Shown here in pieces: positions 38,315 to 47,877 of a stretch of DNA of 64,000 bases. The DNA is from Gordonibacter sp. Marseille-P4307 (GTDB lineage: Bacteria; Actinomycetota; Coriobacteriia; Coriobacteriales; Eggerthellaceae): contig NZ_UWPD01000001.1 in the NCBI RefSeq assembly GCF_900604965.1, forward strand, positions 1,194,642 through 1,258,641, written 5' to 3'. Under the pieces are notes generated by a model, which was given only the letters and a program-made list of their open reading frames with translations, was not told where the DNA came from and did no database searches. Made by a program: the position numbers and the translations under genes. Positions within the stretch are counted from its first letter, which is position 1. Each line of letters starts with the position of its first letter.

Positions 38315-38827
38315 CTATTCGGCGGCGGCTTCGTCGGAAGCGGTTTCCTCAGCTTCGGCAGCGGCCTTCTCGGCCTCGGCCTTAGCCTTAGCCTTAGCCT
38401 TAGCGGCCTGGGCTTCAGCTTTCTTCTGAGCCTCGACGCGCTTGGCCTTCTCAGCGTTCCGGGCTTCCTGCGCGACCTTGCGGGCAGCCTTGGCCTCGGC
38501 CTTTTTGGACCCGGTCTTCTGGGCCTTGGGCTGGGGCTTCACATAGGCGGCGCGATCGGCGTCGGTCACGATCTCGCGGATGGAGGCCATGATGCCGGAC
38601 TTGCGGTTGGCGGCCTGGTTCTTGTGGATCACGCCCTTGCCAGCTGCCTTGTCCAACAGGCGGCAAGCGGCGAGAGCTGCGGCGTAAGCCTCGGCGCCGT
38701 TGCCGGCCTCGACGGCTTCCCTCACGCGACGAGCTGCGGTTTTCAGCTCGGACTTTGCAGCGCGATTACGCTGACGAGACTTCTCGTTCGTGATGATGCG
38801 CTTCTTCTGACTCTTGATGTTTGCCAC
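38315..38827 (-). CDS. rpsT: Ribosomal protein S20 with long C-terminal Lys/Ala/Glu extension
   Basis: 170 residues, about twice the usual 85-90. Residues 1-88 are normal S20 ([37 protein letters not shown]), a 16S rRNA-binding helical bundle. Residues 95-170 are a charged Ala/Lys/Glu tail ([20 protein letters not shown]) predicted to be helical or disordered, ending acidic ([11 protein letters not shown]). Basic-rich extensions resemble those of other actinobacterial ribosomal proteins. The start is GTG with GGAGG six bases upstream. Confidence 0.93.
   Translation of the reverse strand: MANIKSQKKRIITNEKSRQRNRAAKSELKTAARRVREAVEAGNGAEAYAAALAACRLLDKAAGKGVIHKNQAANRKSGIMASIREIVTDADRAAYVKPQPKAQKTGSKKAEAKAARKVAQEARNAEKAKRVEAQKKAEAQAAKAKAKAKAEAEKAAAEAEETASDEAAAE
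38379..38402 (-). repeat. Four tandem GCCTTA hexamers in rpsT
   Basis: Four exact copies of GCCTTA (plus-strand reading) encode Ala-Lys pairs in the S20 tail. Copy-number change would be in frame, adding or removing two residues at a time. Confidence 0.8.
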
Positions 38828-38876
38828 TCTAATCCTCCGTAGTTATAAACCTTGCGTTTCCAGACGAAACTCGATG

Positions 38877-38882
38877 ATTCTA
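38877..38882 (-). promoter_or_regulatory. Extended -10 promoter for rpsT
   Basis: On the minus strand, TATGCTAGAAT contains TG-C-TAGAAT, an extended -10, about 50 bases before the rpsT start. TTGTGC lies about 19 bases further upstream, a poor -35. Confidence 0.5.
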
Positions 38883-39069
38883 GCATACAACCCCGCTTTT
38901 TGCACAAGGTCAGGCTAAAAAAGGGGATCGAAAAGCCGCACGTATAGGCACTCTACCCGACCTTGCATCGGTCCGGGTTGCCGATTCGCAAGGTTCCACA
39001 TGGTTTCCGCAGATGAGGTTTTACTATTATGGTCGATTGCCGCAGTCGGGTCGCAGAATGCCCGTCGGG

Positions 39070-39075
39070 TATAAT
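39070..39075 (+). promoter_or_regulatory. Possible -10 element for lepA
   Basis: A perfect TATAAT 56 bases before lepA in the 303-base gap shared with rpsT. No clear -35. The rest of the gap shows nothing recognisable. Confidence 0.4.
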
Positions 39076-39130
39076 AGCGACCTTATCGTCTTGCATTGGA
39101 AAGTCCGCTTCGTCCCCCGAAAGAGACCCT

Positions 39131-40960
39131 ATGGCCCCTCAACGTTCTCGAAAGTCCACCCACGATCAGAGCAAGATCAGGAACTTCTCCATCATAGCCC
39201 ATATCGATCACGGCAAATCCACGCTGTCCGACCGCATCCTCGAACTTACGGGGGCGGTTTCTGCGCGCGATATGCAGCAGCAGATCCTCGACACCATGGA
39301 TATCGAGCGCGAGCGCGGCATCACGATCAAAAGCCAGGCCGTGCGCGTCGAGTACCGGGCCGACGACGGGGAAACCTACGAGTTCAATCTGATCGACACG
39401 CCGGGCCACGTCGATTTCACCTACGAGGTTTCGCGTTCGCTCGCGGCTTGCGAAGGGGCGGTTCTCGTGGTCGATGCGACGCAGGGAGTCGAGGCCCAAA
39501 CCGTCGCCAACGCCATGATGGCCATGAATGCCGATCTGGAGATCGTTCCGCTCATCAACAAGATCGATCTTCCGGCGGCCGAGCCCGAGCGCGCGCGCGA
39601 GCAGATCGAGGACGGACTGGCCATCCCCGCCGACGATGCCGTCTTATGTTCGGCGAAGACGGGCGCGGGCGTGCACGACCTGCTGGAGGCCGTCGTCTAC
39701 AACGTTCCGGCTCCCAGCGGCGACGTCAACGCTTCCCTGCGCGCGCTGATCTTCGATTCGTTCTTCGACCCGTATCGAGGCGTTGTGGCGTTGATCAGGG
39801 TCGTTGACGGTTCGATTGCGAAGGGCGATCGTCTGCGCATGATGGCGACCGAAACCGAGACGCTGGTCGAGGAAGTGGGCGCGCGCTGTCCCAAGGAGGT
39901 TCCGCTCGATGCGCTGTGCGCGGGCGATGTGGGCTACCTCGTCACCGGGTTGAAAGACGTCTCCCAGGTGAAGGTGGGCGACACGATCACCACCGCATCG
40001 GGCGGCGCGCACGAGGCGCTTCCGGGTTACCGCGACGTGAAGCCCATGGTGTTCACGGGCCTGTTTCCCATCGAGGGCGACCAGTTCGAGCCCTTGAAAG
40101 AGGCGCTGGAAAAGCTTTCCCTCAACGATCCCGCGCTCATCTGGGAGGCGGAGAAGTCGCATGCGCTGGGTTTCGGCTTTCGCGTCGGCTTCCTGGGGCT
40201 TTTGCATATGGAGGTGATCGAGGAGCGCCTCGAGCGCGAGTTCGGGCTGAACCTGCTGGCCACGGCCCCTTCCGTCGAGTACCACGTCTACCGCTCGAAC
40301 AAGGAGATGGTCTCGCTCCACTCCCCCCAAGAGCTTCCCGATCCTTCCGAGATCGAGCGCATCGAGGAGCCGTTCTTGAAAGTGAAGATTCTGGTTCCGC
40401 CCGATTACGTGGGCGCGGTCATGGATCTGACGGTTTCGCGGCGCGGCAACTTCATCACGATGAACTATTTGTCCCCGACCACCGTCGAGCTTCTGTGGGA
40501 AATGCCGCTGGGCGAGATGATCATGGATTACTTCGACCGGCTGAAGTCAAGCACTAAAGGCTACGCTTCGCTTGACTACGAGTTCGCGGGGTATCGGGAA
40601 AGCAAGCTGGTGAAGCTGGATATCCTGCTGTCGGGCAAGCCCATCGATGCCCTGTCCTTCATCATCCATAAGGACAAGGCCTACGACCGCGGGCGCATCC
40701 TGACCGAGAAGCTTAAAGGCATCATTCCGCGCCAGATGTTCGAAGTGCCCATCCAGGCCGCCGTCGGGGGTCGCGTTTTGGCGCGCGAAACCATCAAGGC
40801 TAAGCGAAAAGACGTTTTGGCCAAGTGCTACGGCGGCGATATCTCGCGTAAGCGCAAACTCCTCGAAAAGCAGAAGGAGGGCAAGAAACGTATGAAGAAC
40901 ATCGGAAACGTCGAGGTGCCCCAGGAGGCGTTCATGGCTATCCTGAAGGTCGATGAATAG
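39131..40960 (+). CDS. lepA: Elongation factor 4 (LepA)
   Basis: 609 residues, a ribosome-associated translational GTPase linked to 30S biogenesis and back-translocation. G1 [16 protein letters not shown]2 with [14 protein letters not shown]3 DTPGHVDF, G4 NKIDLP, and the LepA-specific C-terminal domain ([33 protein letters not shown]) are intact. I start at MAPQRSRK; an upstream in-frame GTG would add 34 residues not seen in the family. Confidence 0.95.
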   Translation: MAPQRSRKSTHDQSKIRNFSIIAHIDHGKSTLSDRILELTGAVSARDMQQQILDTMDIERERGITIKSQAVRVEYRADDGETYEFNLIDTPGHVDFTYEVSRSLAACEGAVLVVDATQGVEAQTVANAMMAMNADLEIVPLINKIDLPAAEPERAREQIEDGLAIPADDAVLCSAKTGAGVHDLLEAVVYNVPAPSGDVNASLRALIFDSFFDPYRGVVALIRVVDGSIAKGDRLRMMATETETLVEEVGARCPKEVPLDALCAGDVGYLVTGLKDVSQVKVGDTITTASGGAHEALPGYRDVKPMVFTGLFPIEGDQFEPLKEALEKLSLNDPALIWEAEKSHALGFGFRVGFLGLLHMEVIEERLEREFGLNLLATAPSVEYHVYRSNKEMVSLHSPQELPDPSEIERIEEPFLKVKILVPPDYVGAVMDLTVSRRGNFITMNYLSPTTVELLWEMPLGEMIMDYFDRLKSSTKGYASLDYEFAGYRESKLVKLDILLSGKPIDALSFIIHKDKAYDRGRILTEKLKGIIPRQMFEVPIQAAVGGRVLARETIKAKRKDVLAKCYGGDISRKRKLLEKQKEGKKRMKNIGNVEVPQEAFMAILKVDE

Positions 40961-40983
40961 GCTGCGGTTCGAAAGGTGTCCCG

Positions 40984-41181
40984 ATGGGGAGAAACGACGA
41001 GGAGACAAGCTGGATTGACGATGCGTTCGACGATAAGAAGGCCGCTCGCGAAGAGGCGTCGTCGGGCATGGGCGGAGGCATGAAGGTCGCTTTGGGGGCG
41101 GGATGCCTTGCGGCGTTCGTTCTCATCGCGGTGCTCGTTGTTTTGGCCGTGGCGTCGCTTTCGGCCCTCGCATCGGCGTAG
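40984..41181 (+). CDS. Small single-pass membrane protein of unknown function
   Basis: 65 residues. A cytoplasm-like acidic head (RNDEETSWIDDAFDDKKAAR), a Gly-rich turn, then one membrane helix from about residue 37 to the end (ALGAGCLAAFVLIAVLVVLA). A GAAAGGTG site is upstream. I recognise no family. It lies between lepA and dus, 11 bases before the latter. The amphipathic layout and tight packing make it a likely real gene. Confidence 0.6.
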   Translation: MGRNDEETSWIDDAFDDKKAAREEASSGMGGGMKVALGAGCLAAFVLIAVLVVLAVASLSALASA

Positions 41182-41192
41182 GCGCGCCGCTC

Positions 41193-42191
41193 ATGGGAGG
41201 TTTTTTCGAAAGTCCGCGCCTGTTGCTGGCGCCGATGGCGGGCGTTTCCGACGAGGTGTTTCGCTTTTTGGCCAAAGAACAGGGCGCCGACCTCGCGTAT
41301 ACCGAGATGGTGTCGGCCAAGGGCCTGTCTTATGCGAGCAAGAAGACGCGCAAGCTTCTAGAGCTGGGAGACGGCGAGGATCGCATCGCGGTTCAGATCT
41401 TCGGCCACGAACCCGACACCATGGCCGCCCAGGCTGCATGGGTGGAAGACGTGTTGGGAGAGGCGCTTGTCTACCTCGATATCAACATGGGATGTCCGGC
41501 CCGCAAGATCACGGGCAAGGGCGACGGCGCCGCCTTGATGAACGACCCCGACCTGGCCGCGCGCATCGTCGCGTCGGTATGCGCCGCCATCGAGCACCCG
41601 GTGGCCGTGAAGTTCCGACGCGGGTACGACGAAGGCGTTGAGACCTGCGTGGATTTCGCACGCCGCATGGAAGACGCCGGCGCGGCCTCGATGGTTGTCC
41701 ACGGCCGGTACGCCCGTCAGATGTACCGGGGCCGTTCCGATCGCGGCGCCATCGCGCGCGTCCGCCAAGCCGTCTGCGTTCCCGTGATCGCCAACGGCGA
41801 TGCGGTCGATGCGGGCTCGGCGCTCGATCTCGTGCGGGAAACAGGGTGCCCCTCGATCATGATCGCGCGCGGAGCGCAGGGGAATCCCTGGGTTTTCTCC
41901 CAGGTGAAAGCGGCGCTTGAAGGGCGAGTCGTTCCCGGTTTTCCCACGGTGCGCGAGCGTATCGACATGGCGCGCCGCCACGCGCGGCTGTTAGCCGAGC
42001 GCACGGAAGGGGAGATCGTTCGCATGCGCAAGCACGCCATGTGGTATGTTGCGGGCATTCCGGGGGCCTCGGCGGCCCGCGCGCGGTTCACCCGCTGTTC
42101 GACGCTTTCCGATTTCGATGCGGTGCTCGACGACATGATCGAGCAGGCCGCGCTTCACGACGCGCTCGATGCGCGCTGCGGCCATGTCTAG
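41193..42191 (+). CDS. dus: tRNA-dihydrouridine synthase, DusB-like
   Basis: 332 residues, an FMN TIM-barrel enzyme that reduces specific uridines in tRNA D-loops. It shows RLLLAPMAGVSDEVFR, the catalytic-Cys motif INMGCPARKITGKGDGAALM, VKFRRGYDE, HGRYARQMYRGRSD and VIANGDAVDAGSA. The start ATG has no strong ribosome site, and translation may depend on the gene before it. The end overlaps hemW by 8 bases. Confidence 0.92.
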   Translation: MGGFFESPRLLLAPMAGVSDEVFRFLAKEQGADLAYTEMVSAKGLSYASKKTRKLLELGDGEDRIAVQIFGHEPDTMAAQAAWVEDVLGEALVYLDINMGCPARKITGKGDGAALMNDPDLAARIVASVCAAIEHPVAVKFRRGYDEGVETCVDFARRMEDAGAASMVVHGRYARQMYRGRSDRGAIARVRQAVCVPVIANGDAVDAGSALDLVRETGCPSIMIARGAQGNPWVFSQVKAALEGRVVPGFPTVRERIDMARRHARLLAERTEGEIVRMRKHAMWYVAGIPGASAARARFTRCSTLSDFDAVLDDMIEQAALHDALDARCGHV

Positions 42192-43362
42192 GGAGACGAC
42201 GGCCCTGCTTGTTCCGCACGAGCCGTTCAGGGCACTCTACATCCACATTCCGTTTTGCAAGAAACGGTGCTCGTACTGCGATTTTTCCACCGAAGCGATC
42301 GCGCGGGACGACGATGCGGTGCAGTCTTACGTTGAACGGCTGGTGGTGGAGCTGTTCCGCGTTTCGCGCGCAGGCGAGCTGTCGCAGGTCGAGAGCGTCT
42401 ACATCGGCGGCGGCACCCCGACTCACCTGGGGCTGTCGAAGCTGTCCGGATTGCTGTACGCCCTGTCGCTGTCCATGAGCCTTTCGCCGGAGCGCTGCGA
42501 GGTCACGATGGAGGCGAATCCCGAGAGCCTGACCGATCGCATCGTGTGCGATGCCTGGGCGATGGGCGTGAACCGGCTTTCGATTGGGGTGCAGAGCTTC
42601 GACGACGGGGTGCTGCAAACGCTGGGCCGCGCGCATGACGCCGAAGGCGCTCTGCGGGCCATCGAGACCGCCAAGCTGAGGTTTCAGAACGTCAGCTGTG
42701 ATCTGATGTGCGGCATTCCCGGCCAAAGCGAGGCGTCGCTCAGGCGCAGCGTCGAGGCGGCCGTCGAAGCGGGGGTTTCCCATGTGAGCGTCTACCCGCT
42801 GTCCGTCGAACGGGGCACGCCCCTTGCGCGCTCGATCGAGGCGGGGATGATGGTCGAATCCGACGACGACGAGCAAGCCGATCATATGCGCGCCGCCGAA
42901 GAGCTGCTGGTATCGGCGGGATTCCATCGCTACGAGGTGGCAAGTTACGCCAAGCCGGGCTTCGAATGCCGGCACAACCGCGCGTATTGGACGGGCGCGC
43001 CGTATCTGGGCTTGGGCTCCTCGGCGGTCTCGATGCTGCAGAACGGAAGCGAGCGCATCCGCGTGCGCGACGGCGTGGTAGAGGATCGCATGCCGGCTTG
43101 CGAGGCCCTTATAGAAGACGTCATGCTGGGCATGAGAATGAGCGAGGGCCCCGCCTCCCAGCTTACGGCTCGGGCGATGGAGGCATTTCCGTGTTTGCAG
43201 GCGGCTTTGGAAGACCTCGAAGCGCGCGGCTACGTCGAGCGGGCGCTGGGTTGCTGGCGGCCGACCGATGCGGGGTGGCTGTGCGGCAACGATCTGTACG
43301 GGCGAATCATCGACTGCGCGGAATCCCCCGACCAACCGAGAGGCCCCGCGCCGGCGAAGTAA
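42184..43362 (+). CDS. hemW: Radical SAM heme chaperone HemW
   Basis: 392 residues. The radical SAM cluster motif is FCKKRCSYCDF (C-x3-C-x2-C), preceded by the HemW-type ALYIHIPF. Further family marks are YIGGGTPT, EANPESLT, RLSIGVQSFDDGVLQTLGR and a C-terminal winged-helix-like domain. These proteins bind heme and lack the coproporphyrinogen oxidase activity of HemN; the final HemN-specific residues cannot be judged by eye. The ATG at the dus overlap is chosen; an ATG 15 bases earlier is possible. Confidence 0.88.
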   Translation: MSRETTALLVPHEPFRALYIHIPFCKKRCSYCDFSTEAIARDDDAVQSYVERLVVELFRVSRAGELSQVESVYIGGGTPTHLGLSKLSGLLYALSLSMSLSPERCEVTMEANPESLTDRIVCDAWAMGVNRLSIGVQSFDDGVLQTLGRAHDAEGALRAIETAKLRFQNVSCDLMCGIPGQSEASLRRSVEAAVEAGVSHVSVYPLSVERGTPLARSIEAGMMVESDDDEQADHMRAAEELLVSAGFHRYEVASYAKPGFECRHNRAYWTGAPYLGLGSSAVSMLQNGSERIRVRDGVVEDRMPACEALIEDVMLGMRMSEGPASQLTARAMEAFPCLQAALEDLEARGYVERALGCWRPTDAGWLCGNDLYGRIIDCAESPDQPRGPAPAK

Positions 43363-43398
43363 CGCTTTGGTTGTGGGGCCTTACCTGGAGGGCGTTTT

Positions 43399-43428
43399 TT
43401 AGCACACGGGATGGCTAACTGCTAGAAT
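43399..43428 (+). promoter_or_regulatory. CIRCE-like operator overlapping the hrcA promoter
   Basis: TTAGCACAC-N9-AACTGCTAG resembles CIRCE (TTAGCACTC-N9-GAGTGCTAA). The left arm matches 8 of 9, the right arm 6 of 9, and the spacing is exact. The -10 box TAGAAT (43423-43428) overlaps its right arm, and TTAGCA serves as a poor -35. HrcA is the known CIRCE repressor, so autoregulation of hrcA-dnaJ is likely. Upstream, GGCCCC and GGGGCC across the hemW end may form a weak terminator. Confidence 0.65.
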
Positions 43429-43490
43429 ACAGCGGACGGTATCGGGTGGGCGCGGGATGCGCGCACGGTTGTATCAGGGAGGTGGCATCG

Positions 43491-44504
43491 ATGCTTTCGG
43501 ATAGACGCCAACGCGTTTTGGCCGTTCTCATCGAAGAATACGTCGCCCAGGCGCTTCCCGTTGGCTCGCGTACGCTCACCGAGCGCTACAACCTGGGGGT
43601 CAGCTCCGCCACGGTGCGCAACGAGCTTTCCTACCTCGAGGATGCGGGCTATATCTCGCAGCCCCACACGTCGGCCGGACGCATACCTACCGATCTGGGG
43701 TATCGCACCTTCGTCGACAACTTGCTGGCGAACGGGGCCATCAAGGACGGCGAAGGCGATCGCGAGCTGGTGGAGCGCTTGAAAAGCAGCGCGAGCGAGC
43801 TCGACGAGCTTTTGGACTCGGCGTCCAACGCCCTTGCCCGGCTTACCGACTGCCTTTCCATCGTGGTGGCGCCCTTGGCACGGACGGCTACGGTGAAGCA
43901 GATCACCCTCATCTCGCTTTCGGATCGCCAGGCGGTGGTCGTGGTCGTCACCAAAGACGGTCAGGTGTACAACCGTCAGATGGAATTCGCCGAGGCGGTC
44001 GAGTCCGAACGGCTTTCGGAGGTGCAGCGCATCCTGAACGACTTCTTTGCGGGGCGCTCTGCGCGCGATGTGAAGATGAGCGCCGAGGGTTTGAGCAACC
44101 ACTATTTCGGAAACCCGCTGGTGCGCCTCGTCATCGACGAGATCATAGCCTGCCTGCACGAGCACGATACCGCGCACGCGTACCGCATCGGGATGAGTTC
44201 GCTGGCGCGCAAGCCCGAGTTCAGCGAATCGAGCGCGCTCATACCCATCATGCAGGTGCTCGAGGACGACGCGGTGCTTCTCCAGATACTCGATCCCACC
44301 TCTGACGCGGATCGGGGCGCCCCGATGGTGCGCATCGGCAGCGAGAATCCCACTGAGCAGCTCTCCGGCGTCTCGGTTGTGGCGAACCGCTACGGTCGCG
44401 GCGATTCGGCGGGCGTGGTGGCGGTTATCGGTCCGACCCGCATGGATTACTCGCGCGTGCTGAAAGCGGTGCGCATCGCCAGCGCGGCTTTGGACGAAGA
44501 CTAG
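43491..44504 (+). CDS. hrcA: Heat-inducible transcription repressor HrcA
   Basis: 337 residues. An N-terminal winged helix (RRQRVLAVLIEEYVAQALPV, GVSSATVRNELSYLEDAGYI, QPHTSAGRIPTDLGYRTFVD) is followed by the HrcA dimerisation/inserted domain and a C-terminal sensing region (LIPIMQVLEDD, GVVAVIGPTRMDYSRVLKAV). HrcA represses chaperone genes at CIRCE sites and is itself refolded by GroEL. GGGAGG precedes the ATG. It is in the same transcript as dnaJ; dnaK and grpE are not nearby. Confidence 0.95.
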   Translation: MLSDRRQRVLAVLIEEYVAQALPVGSRTLTERYNLGVSSATVRNELSYLEDAGYISQPHTSAGRIPTDLGYRTFVDNLLANGAIKDGEGDRELVERLKSSASELDELLDSASNALARLTDCLSIVVAPLARTATVKQITLISLSDRQAVVVVVTKDGQVYNRQMEFAEAVESERLSEVQRILNDFFAGRSARDVKMSAEGLSNHYFGNPLVRLVIDEIIACLHEHDTAHAYRIGMSSLARKPEFSESSALIPIMQVLEDDAVLLQILDPTSDADRGAPMVRIGSENPTEQLSGVSVVANRYGRGDSAGVVAVIGPTRMDYSRVLKAVRIASAALDED

Positions 44505-44560
44505 AATCAAGAGGGAAGCGGGCTTGCTTTGCCCGATAGCGAAAGAAGGTATGCCGAAGC

Positions 44561-45679
44561 ATGGCCAAAGATCTGTACGAGGTTCTGGGTGTCGAGCGCG
44601 GGGCGTCTGACAGCGAGATCAAGAAGGCGTTTCGAAGCAAGGCGCGCAAGCTCCATCCCGACGTGAACGGGTCGGAGGATGCGGAAGACCAGTTCAAAGA
44701 ATTGAACGAAGCGTACGACGTCCTATCCGATCCAGCCAAGCGCTCCGCATACGACCGTTTCGGCACCATTCCCGGCGCCGCAGGTGGATCCAATGCGGGC
44801 GGGTACGTCAATCTCGACGACCTGTTCGGCGGTGTGGGCGATATCTTCAGCTCGTTTTTCAACGGCGGGGCGCAGAGTGCCGCCGCCCGCCGCGAAGGCC
44901 GCGATATGGGCGTGGGCCTGCGCCTCACGCTCGAAGAAGTGGCCACCGGCGTGAAGAAGGAGATCGTGTACGATCGTCTGTCCCCCTGTCCCGAGTGCTC
45001 CGGTTCGGGTTTGGGCGAGGACGGTAAAGAGGTCACCTGCCCCGATTGTCAGGGGCGCGGTCGCGTAGTCACCGTTCAGCGGACGTTTCTGGGCGATATG
45101 CAGACCGCAACTACGTGCCCGCGCTGCGGCGGCACGGGTCGCATCATCGAGAACCCCTGTTCGGAGTGCGATGGCCAAGGGCGCGTTCCCGATCGCCAAC
45201 GGGTGACGGTCGAGGTGCCCGCCGGCATCCGCGACGCCCAGCAGCTGCGCGTGAGCGGTTTCGGCGAGGCGGGCCTGCGCGGGGCGAAGCCGGGCGATCT
45301 CATCGTCACCTGTCGCATCCAGCCGCACGAGTTCTTCGAACGAGACGGCGACAACCTGCATGTGCGCGCGAACGTCAGCATGGTTCAGGCGGCGCTGGGC
45401 GCCGATATATCGCTGGGCGGGATCATGCCCGACGAACGGGTTTCGGTTCGCGTTCCCGAGGGATGCCAGAACGATCAGGTGGTCCGCGTTAAGGGCTTCG
45501 GCCTTCCGCGGTTCCGCAGCGATGCGCGCGGTGATCTGTTCGTCCACATGAACGTGGTTATCCCCAAGAAAGTCACCAAAAAGCAGCGCGATCTTCTCGA
45601 GCGGCTTGCCCAGGAGCTGGGCGACGAGGTGGCCGATGCGCGCAGCCCGCTCGAGCGCCTGCGCGACGTGTTCAACTAA
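44561..45679 (+). CDS. dnaJ: Chaperone DnaJ
   Basis: 372 residues. DnaJ stimulates DnaK ATPase and binds unfolded protein. The J domain has the HPD motif in [10 protein letters not shown]; a Gly/Phe linker follows ([15 protein letters not shown]). The zinc region contains four CxxCxGxG repeats ([32 protein letters not shown]), then C-terminal substrate-binding domains. It is full class A type. It follows hrcA, a common actinobacterial and clostridial arrangement. Confidence 0.96.
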   Translation: MAKDLYEVLGVERGASDSEIKKAFRSKARKLHPDVNGSEDAEDQFKELNEAYDVLSDPAKRSAYDRFGTIPGAAGGSNAGGYVNLDDLFGGVGDIFSSFFNGGAQSAAARREGRDMGVGLRLTLEEVATGVKKEIVYDRLSPCPECSGSGLGEDGKEVTCPDCQGRGRVVTVQRTFLGDMQTATTCPRCGGTGRIIENPCSECDGQGRVPDRQRVTVEVPAGIRDAQQLRVSGFGEAGLRGAKPGDLIVTCRIQPHEFFERDGDNLHVRANVSMVQAALGADISLGGIMPDERVSVRVPEGCQNDQVVRVKGFGLPRFRSDARGDLFVHMNVVIPKKVTKKQRDLLERLAQELGDEVADARSPLERLRDVFN

Positions 45680-45687
45680 GGGCAGCC

Positions 45688-46896
45688 TTGAAGTTCTCGG
45701 TTATCAATCTCGGATGCAAGGTCAACCGCGTCGAATCCGACGACGTAGCGGCCGCCCTCATTGCGCAGGGCGGCCGTTCGGTTCCTTTGGACGAAGCCGA
45801 TCTCGTGGTGGTGAATACGTGCACGGTTACCGGCGAGGCCGATAAGAAGGCCCGCAAAGCCGTTCGGCAGGCTTTGCGGGCCAACGGGTTTTCCCAGGTT
45901 CTGGTGACCGGCTGCGCCTCGGCGATCGATCCTGGCGAGTTCAGGCGCATGGATGCGCGCGTCGAGGTGGTTCCCAAAGGGCGCCTGTCCGATCGCATCC
46001 CGTCGAATCCCGAAGCGGGCGCCCTGCGCATGGGGGAGGGCTTTCGCACGCGGGTCAGCATCAAGGTTCAAGATGGGTGCGACCATGCCTGCACGTTCTG
46101 CATCGTGCACGTCGCACGCGGTCGCGCGACCAGCGTGCCCGCAGGCCGGGTTATCGCCGAGGCGGTTGCCTATGCGCGCGCCGGGGCCAAAGAGATCGTG
46201 CTTACCGGCATCAATCTCGGTTCGTACGCTTCGGAGGGTTTGGATCTGGCCGGTCTTCTGGCGCGGCTGCTCGATCGAACCGCCGGGTTTCGCGATCGCG
46301 GTGCTGCCCCCCGCATCCGCGTGTCGAGCATCGAGCCGCAGGACGTGGACGAGGCGCTTATCGACATCATGGCTCGCTCCGAGGGCCGTATCTGCCGCCA
46401 TCTCCATCTTCCGCTGCAATCGGGAAGCTCGCGGGTCTTATCCGAAATGGCGCGCGACTACTCGGCCGATTGGTTCGAAGCACTGGTTTCCCGTATGTAC
46501 GACCGCATGCCGATGCTGTCGCTGTCAACCGATGTGATCGTGGGCTTTCCGGGGGAGACCGAGGAGGATTTCCTGATGACCAGGGATCTTGTCGAGCGGT
46601 TGCGTTTCTCGCGCCTGCACGTGTTTCCCTACTCGCTGCGCGAGGGAACGCCCGCAGCGCTTAGAACCGACCAGGTAGACGATCGGGTGAAGCGTCTGCG
46701 CGCGGCCGAACTGCGGCGGCTGTCGGCAGAGCTCGGGCGTCGGGACTACGAACGGCGCGTGGGAACGGTCGAAGCCGTGGTGGTCGAGGAGGACTGCGCT
46801 CTTACCGAAAGCTACCACGAGGTTCCCGTTCCGCTGATGACCGTGCCCGGCGATCTCGTTTCGGTGGTCATCCAGCCGCCTGCGAAGGGGTGCTAG
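45688..46896 (+). CDS. mtaB: tRNA t6A37 methylthiotransferase MtaB
   Basis: 402 residues of the MiaB/MtaB family. An N-terminal UPF0004 domain has Cys in NLGCKVNRVES, NTCTVTGEADKKARK and LVTGCAS. The radical SAM motif is DGCDHACTFCIV, followed by a C-terminal TRAM-like end. The GCKVN start and length fit MtaB, which makes ms2t6A, better than MiaB. The start is TTG, nine bases after dnaJ. Confidence 0.9.
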   Translation: MKFSVINLGCKVNRVESDDVAAALIAQGGRSVPLDEADLVVVNTCTVTGEADKKARKAVRQALRANGFSQVLVTGCASAIDPGEFRRMDARVEVVPKGRLSDRIPSNPEAGALRMGEGFRTRVSIKVQDGCDHACTFCIVHVARGRATSVPAGRVIAEAVAYARAGAKEIVLTGINLGSYASEGLDLAGLLARLLDRTAGFRDRGAAPRIRVSSIEPQDVDEALIDIMARSEGRICRHLHLPLQSGSSRVLSEMARDYSADWFEALVSRMYDRMPMLSLSTDVIVGFPGETEEDFLMTRDLVERLRFSRLHVFPYSLREGTPAALRTDQVDDRVKRLRAAELRRLSAELGRRDYERRVGTVEAVVVEEDCALTESYHEVPVPLMTVPGDLVSVVIQPPAKGC

Positions 46897-46897
46897 A

Positions 46898-47875
46898 ATG
46901 GGTCGCATGGAACAACAGCGGCAGAAGCGGTGCGCGTCGTCGCTCACGGCGCCCCCCGGTACGGATATGGATCTGGTCGTAGGTCCCCATGATGCGAACC
47001 TTCGCCTCATCGAAGGTTTGTTCTCCACATGCGTCACGGTGCGCGGGAACCGCGTGTCCCTCGAAGGTCCAAGCGCCGAGGTCGAGGTGCTTCAATCCCT
47101 GTTCAGCGAGATGTTTCGCCAAGTCGGGGACGGGGAGGCGCCCAACGGTGCTTCCATTAGGCGCTTCGCCCGCCTGATCGAGGCCTCCGACCTCTCGCCC
47201 GCGCAGCTGCGCGAGGACGTGCTCTACGCTCGAGGTGCGGTGGTCGTGCGCCCCAAGACAGCGGGCCAGAAACGTTATGCCGACGCGATACGCAGCCATA
47301 CCGTTTCGTTCGGACTCGGTCCGGCGGGCACGGGCAAGACCTACCTTGCGATGGCCCTTGCTGTCGCCGCCCTCGAGCGCAAAGAGGTCGGTCGCATCGT
47401 GCTTGCCCGACCGATCGTCGAGGCGGGAGAGAACCTGGGGTTTCTTCCGGGGACGCTCACCGAGAAGGTCGATCCCTACATCAGGCCCCTCTACGATGCG
47501 CTGTTCTCGCTTGTCGGCCCCGACCGGGCGCGGCACCTCATCGACAGCGGCGCCGTCGAGATCGTCCCCTTGGCATTCATGCGCGGTCGCACGTTCAACG
47601 ACAGCTTCATCATCCTCGATGAGGCTCAAAACGCCACGTCCGAGCAGCTGAAGATGTTTCTCACGCGGTTGGGCTTCGGTTCGACCGTGGTCGTCACCGG
47701 CGACGATACCCAATTCGACATACCGCGCGCGACCTCGGGGCTGAAGGGGGCGCGAGCGATTCTCGAGGGGATCGACGACATCGCGTTTTGCGATCTTTCG
47801 GCACGCGATGTGGTACGTCATTCCCTGGTCGCCCGTATCGTGGCGGCCTACGAGCGCACAGGCGAGAGAGGATAG
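46898..47875 (+). CDS. phoH: PhoH-family ATPase
   Basis: 325 residues. A KH-like N-terminal region precedes a P-loop ATPase with GLGPAGTGKTYLAMALAV, LARPIVEAGENLGFLPG, the Walker B IILDEAQNAT, and a conserved RLGFGSTVVVTGDDTQFD. The biochemical role is unsettled; linkage with ybeY points to RNA or ribosome metabolism. It starts one base after the mtaB stop behind GAAGGGG and ends two bases before ybeY. Confidence 0.92.
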   Translation: MGRMEQQRQKRCASSLTAPPGTDMDLVVGPHDANLRLIEGLFSTCVTVRGNRVSLEGPSAEVEVLQSLFSEMFRQVGDGEAPNGASIRRFARLIEASDLSPAQLREDVLYARGAVVVRPKTAGQKRYADAIRSHTVSFGLGPAGTGKTYLAMALAVAALERKEVGRIVLARPIVEAGENLGFLPGTLTEKVDPYIRPLYDALFSLVGPDRARHLIDSGAVEIVPLAFMRGRTFNDSFIILDEAQNATSEQLKMFLTRLGFGSTVVVTGDDTQFDIPRATSGLKGARAILEGIDDIAFCDLSARDVVRHSLVARIVAAYERTGERG

Positions 47876-47877
47876 CG

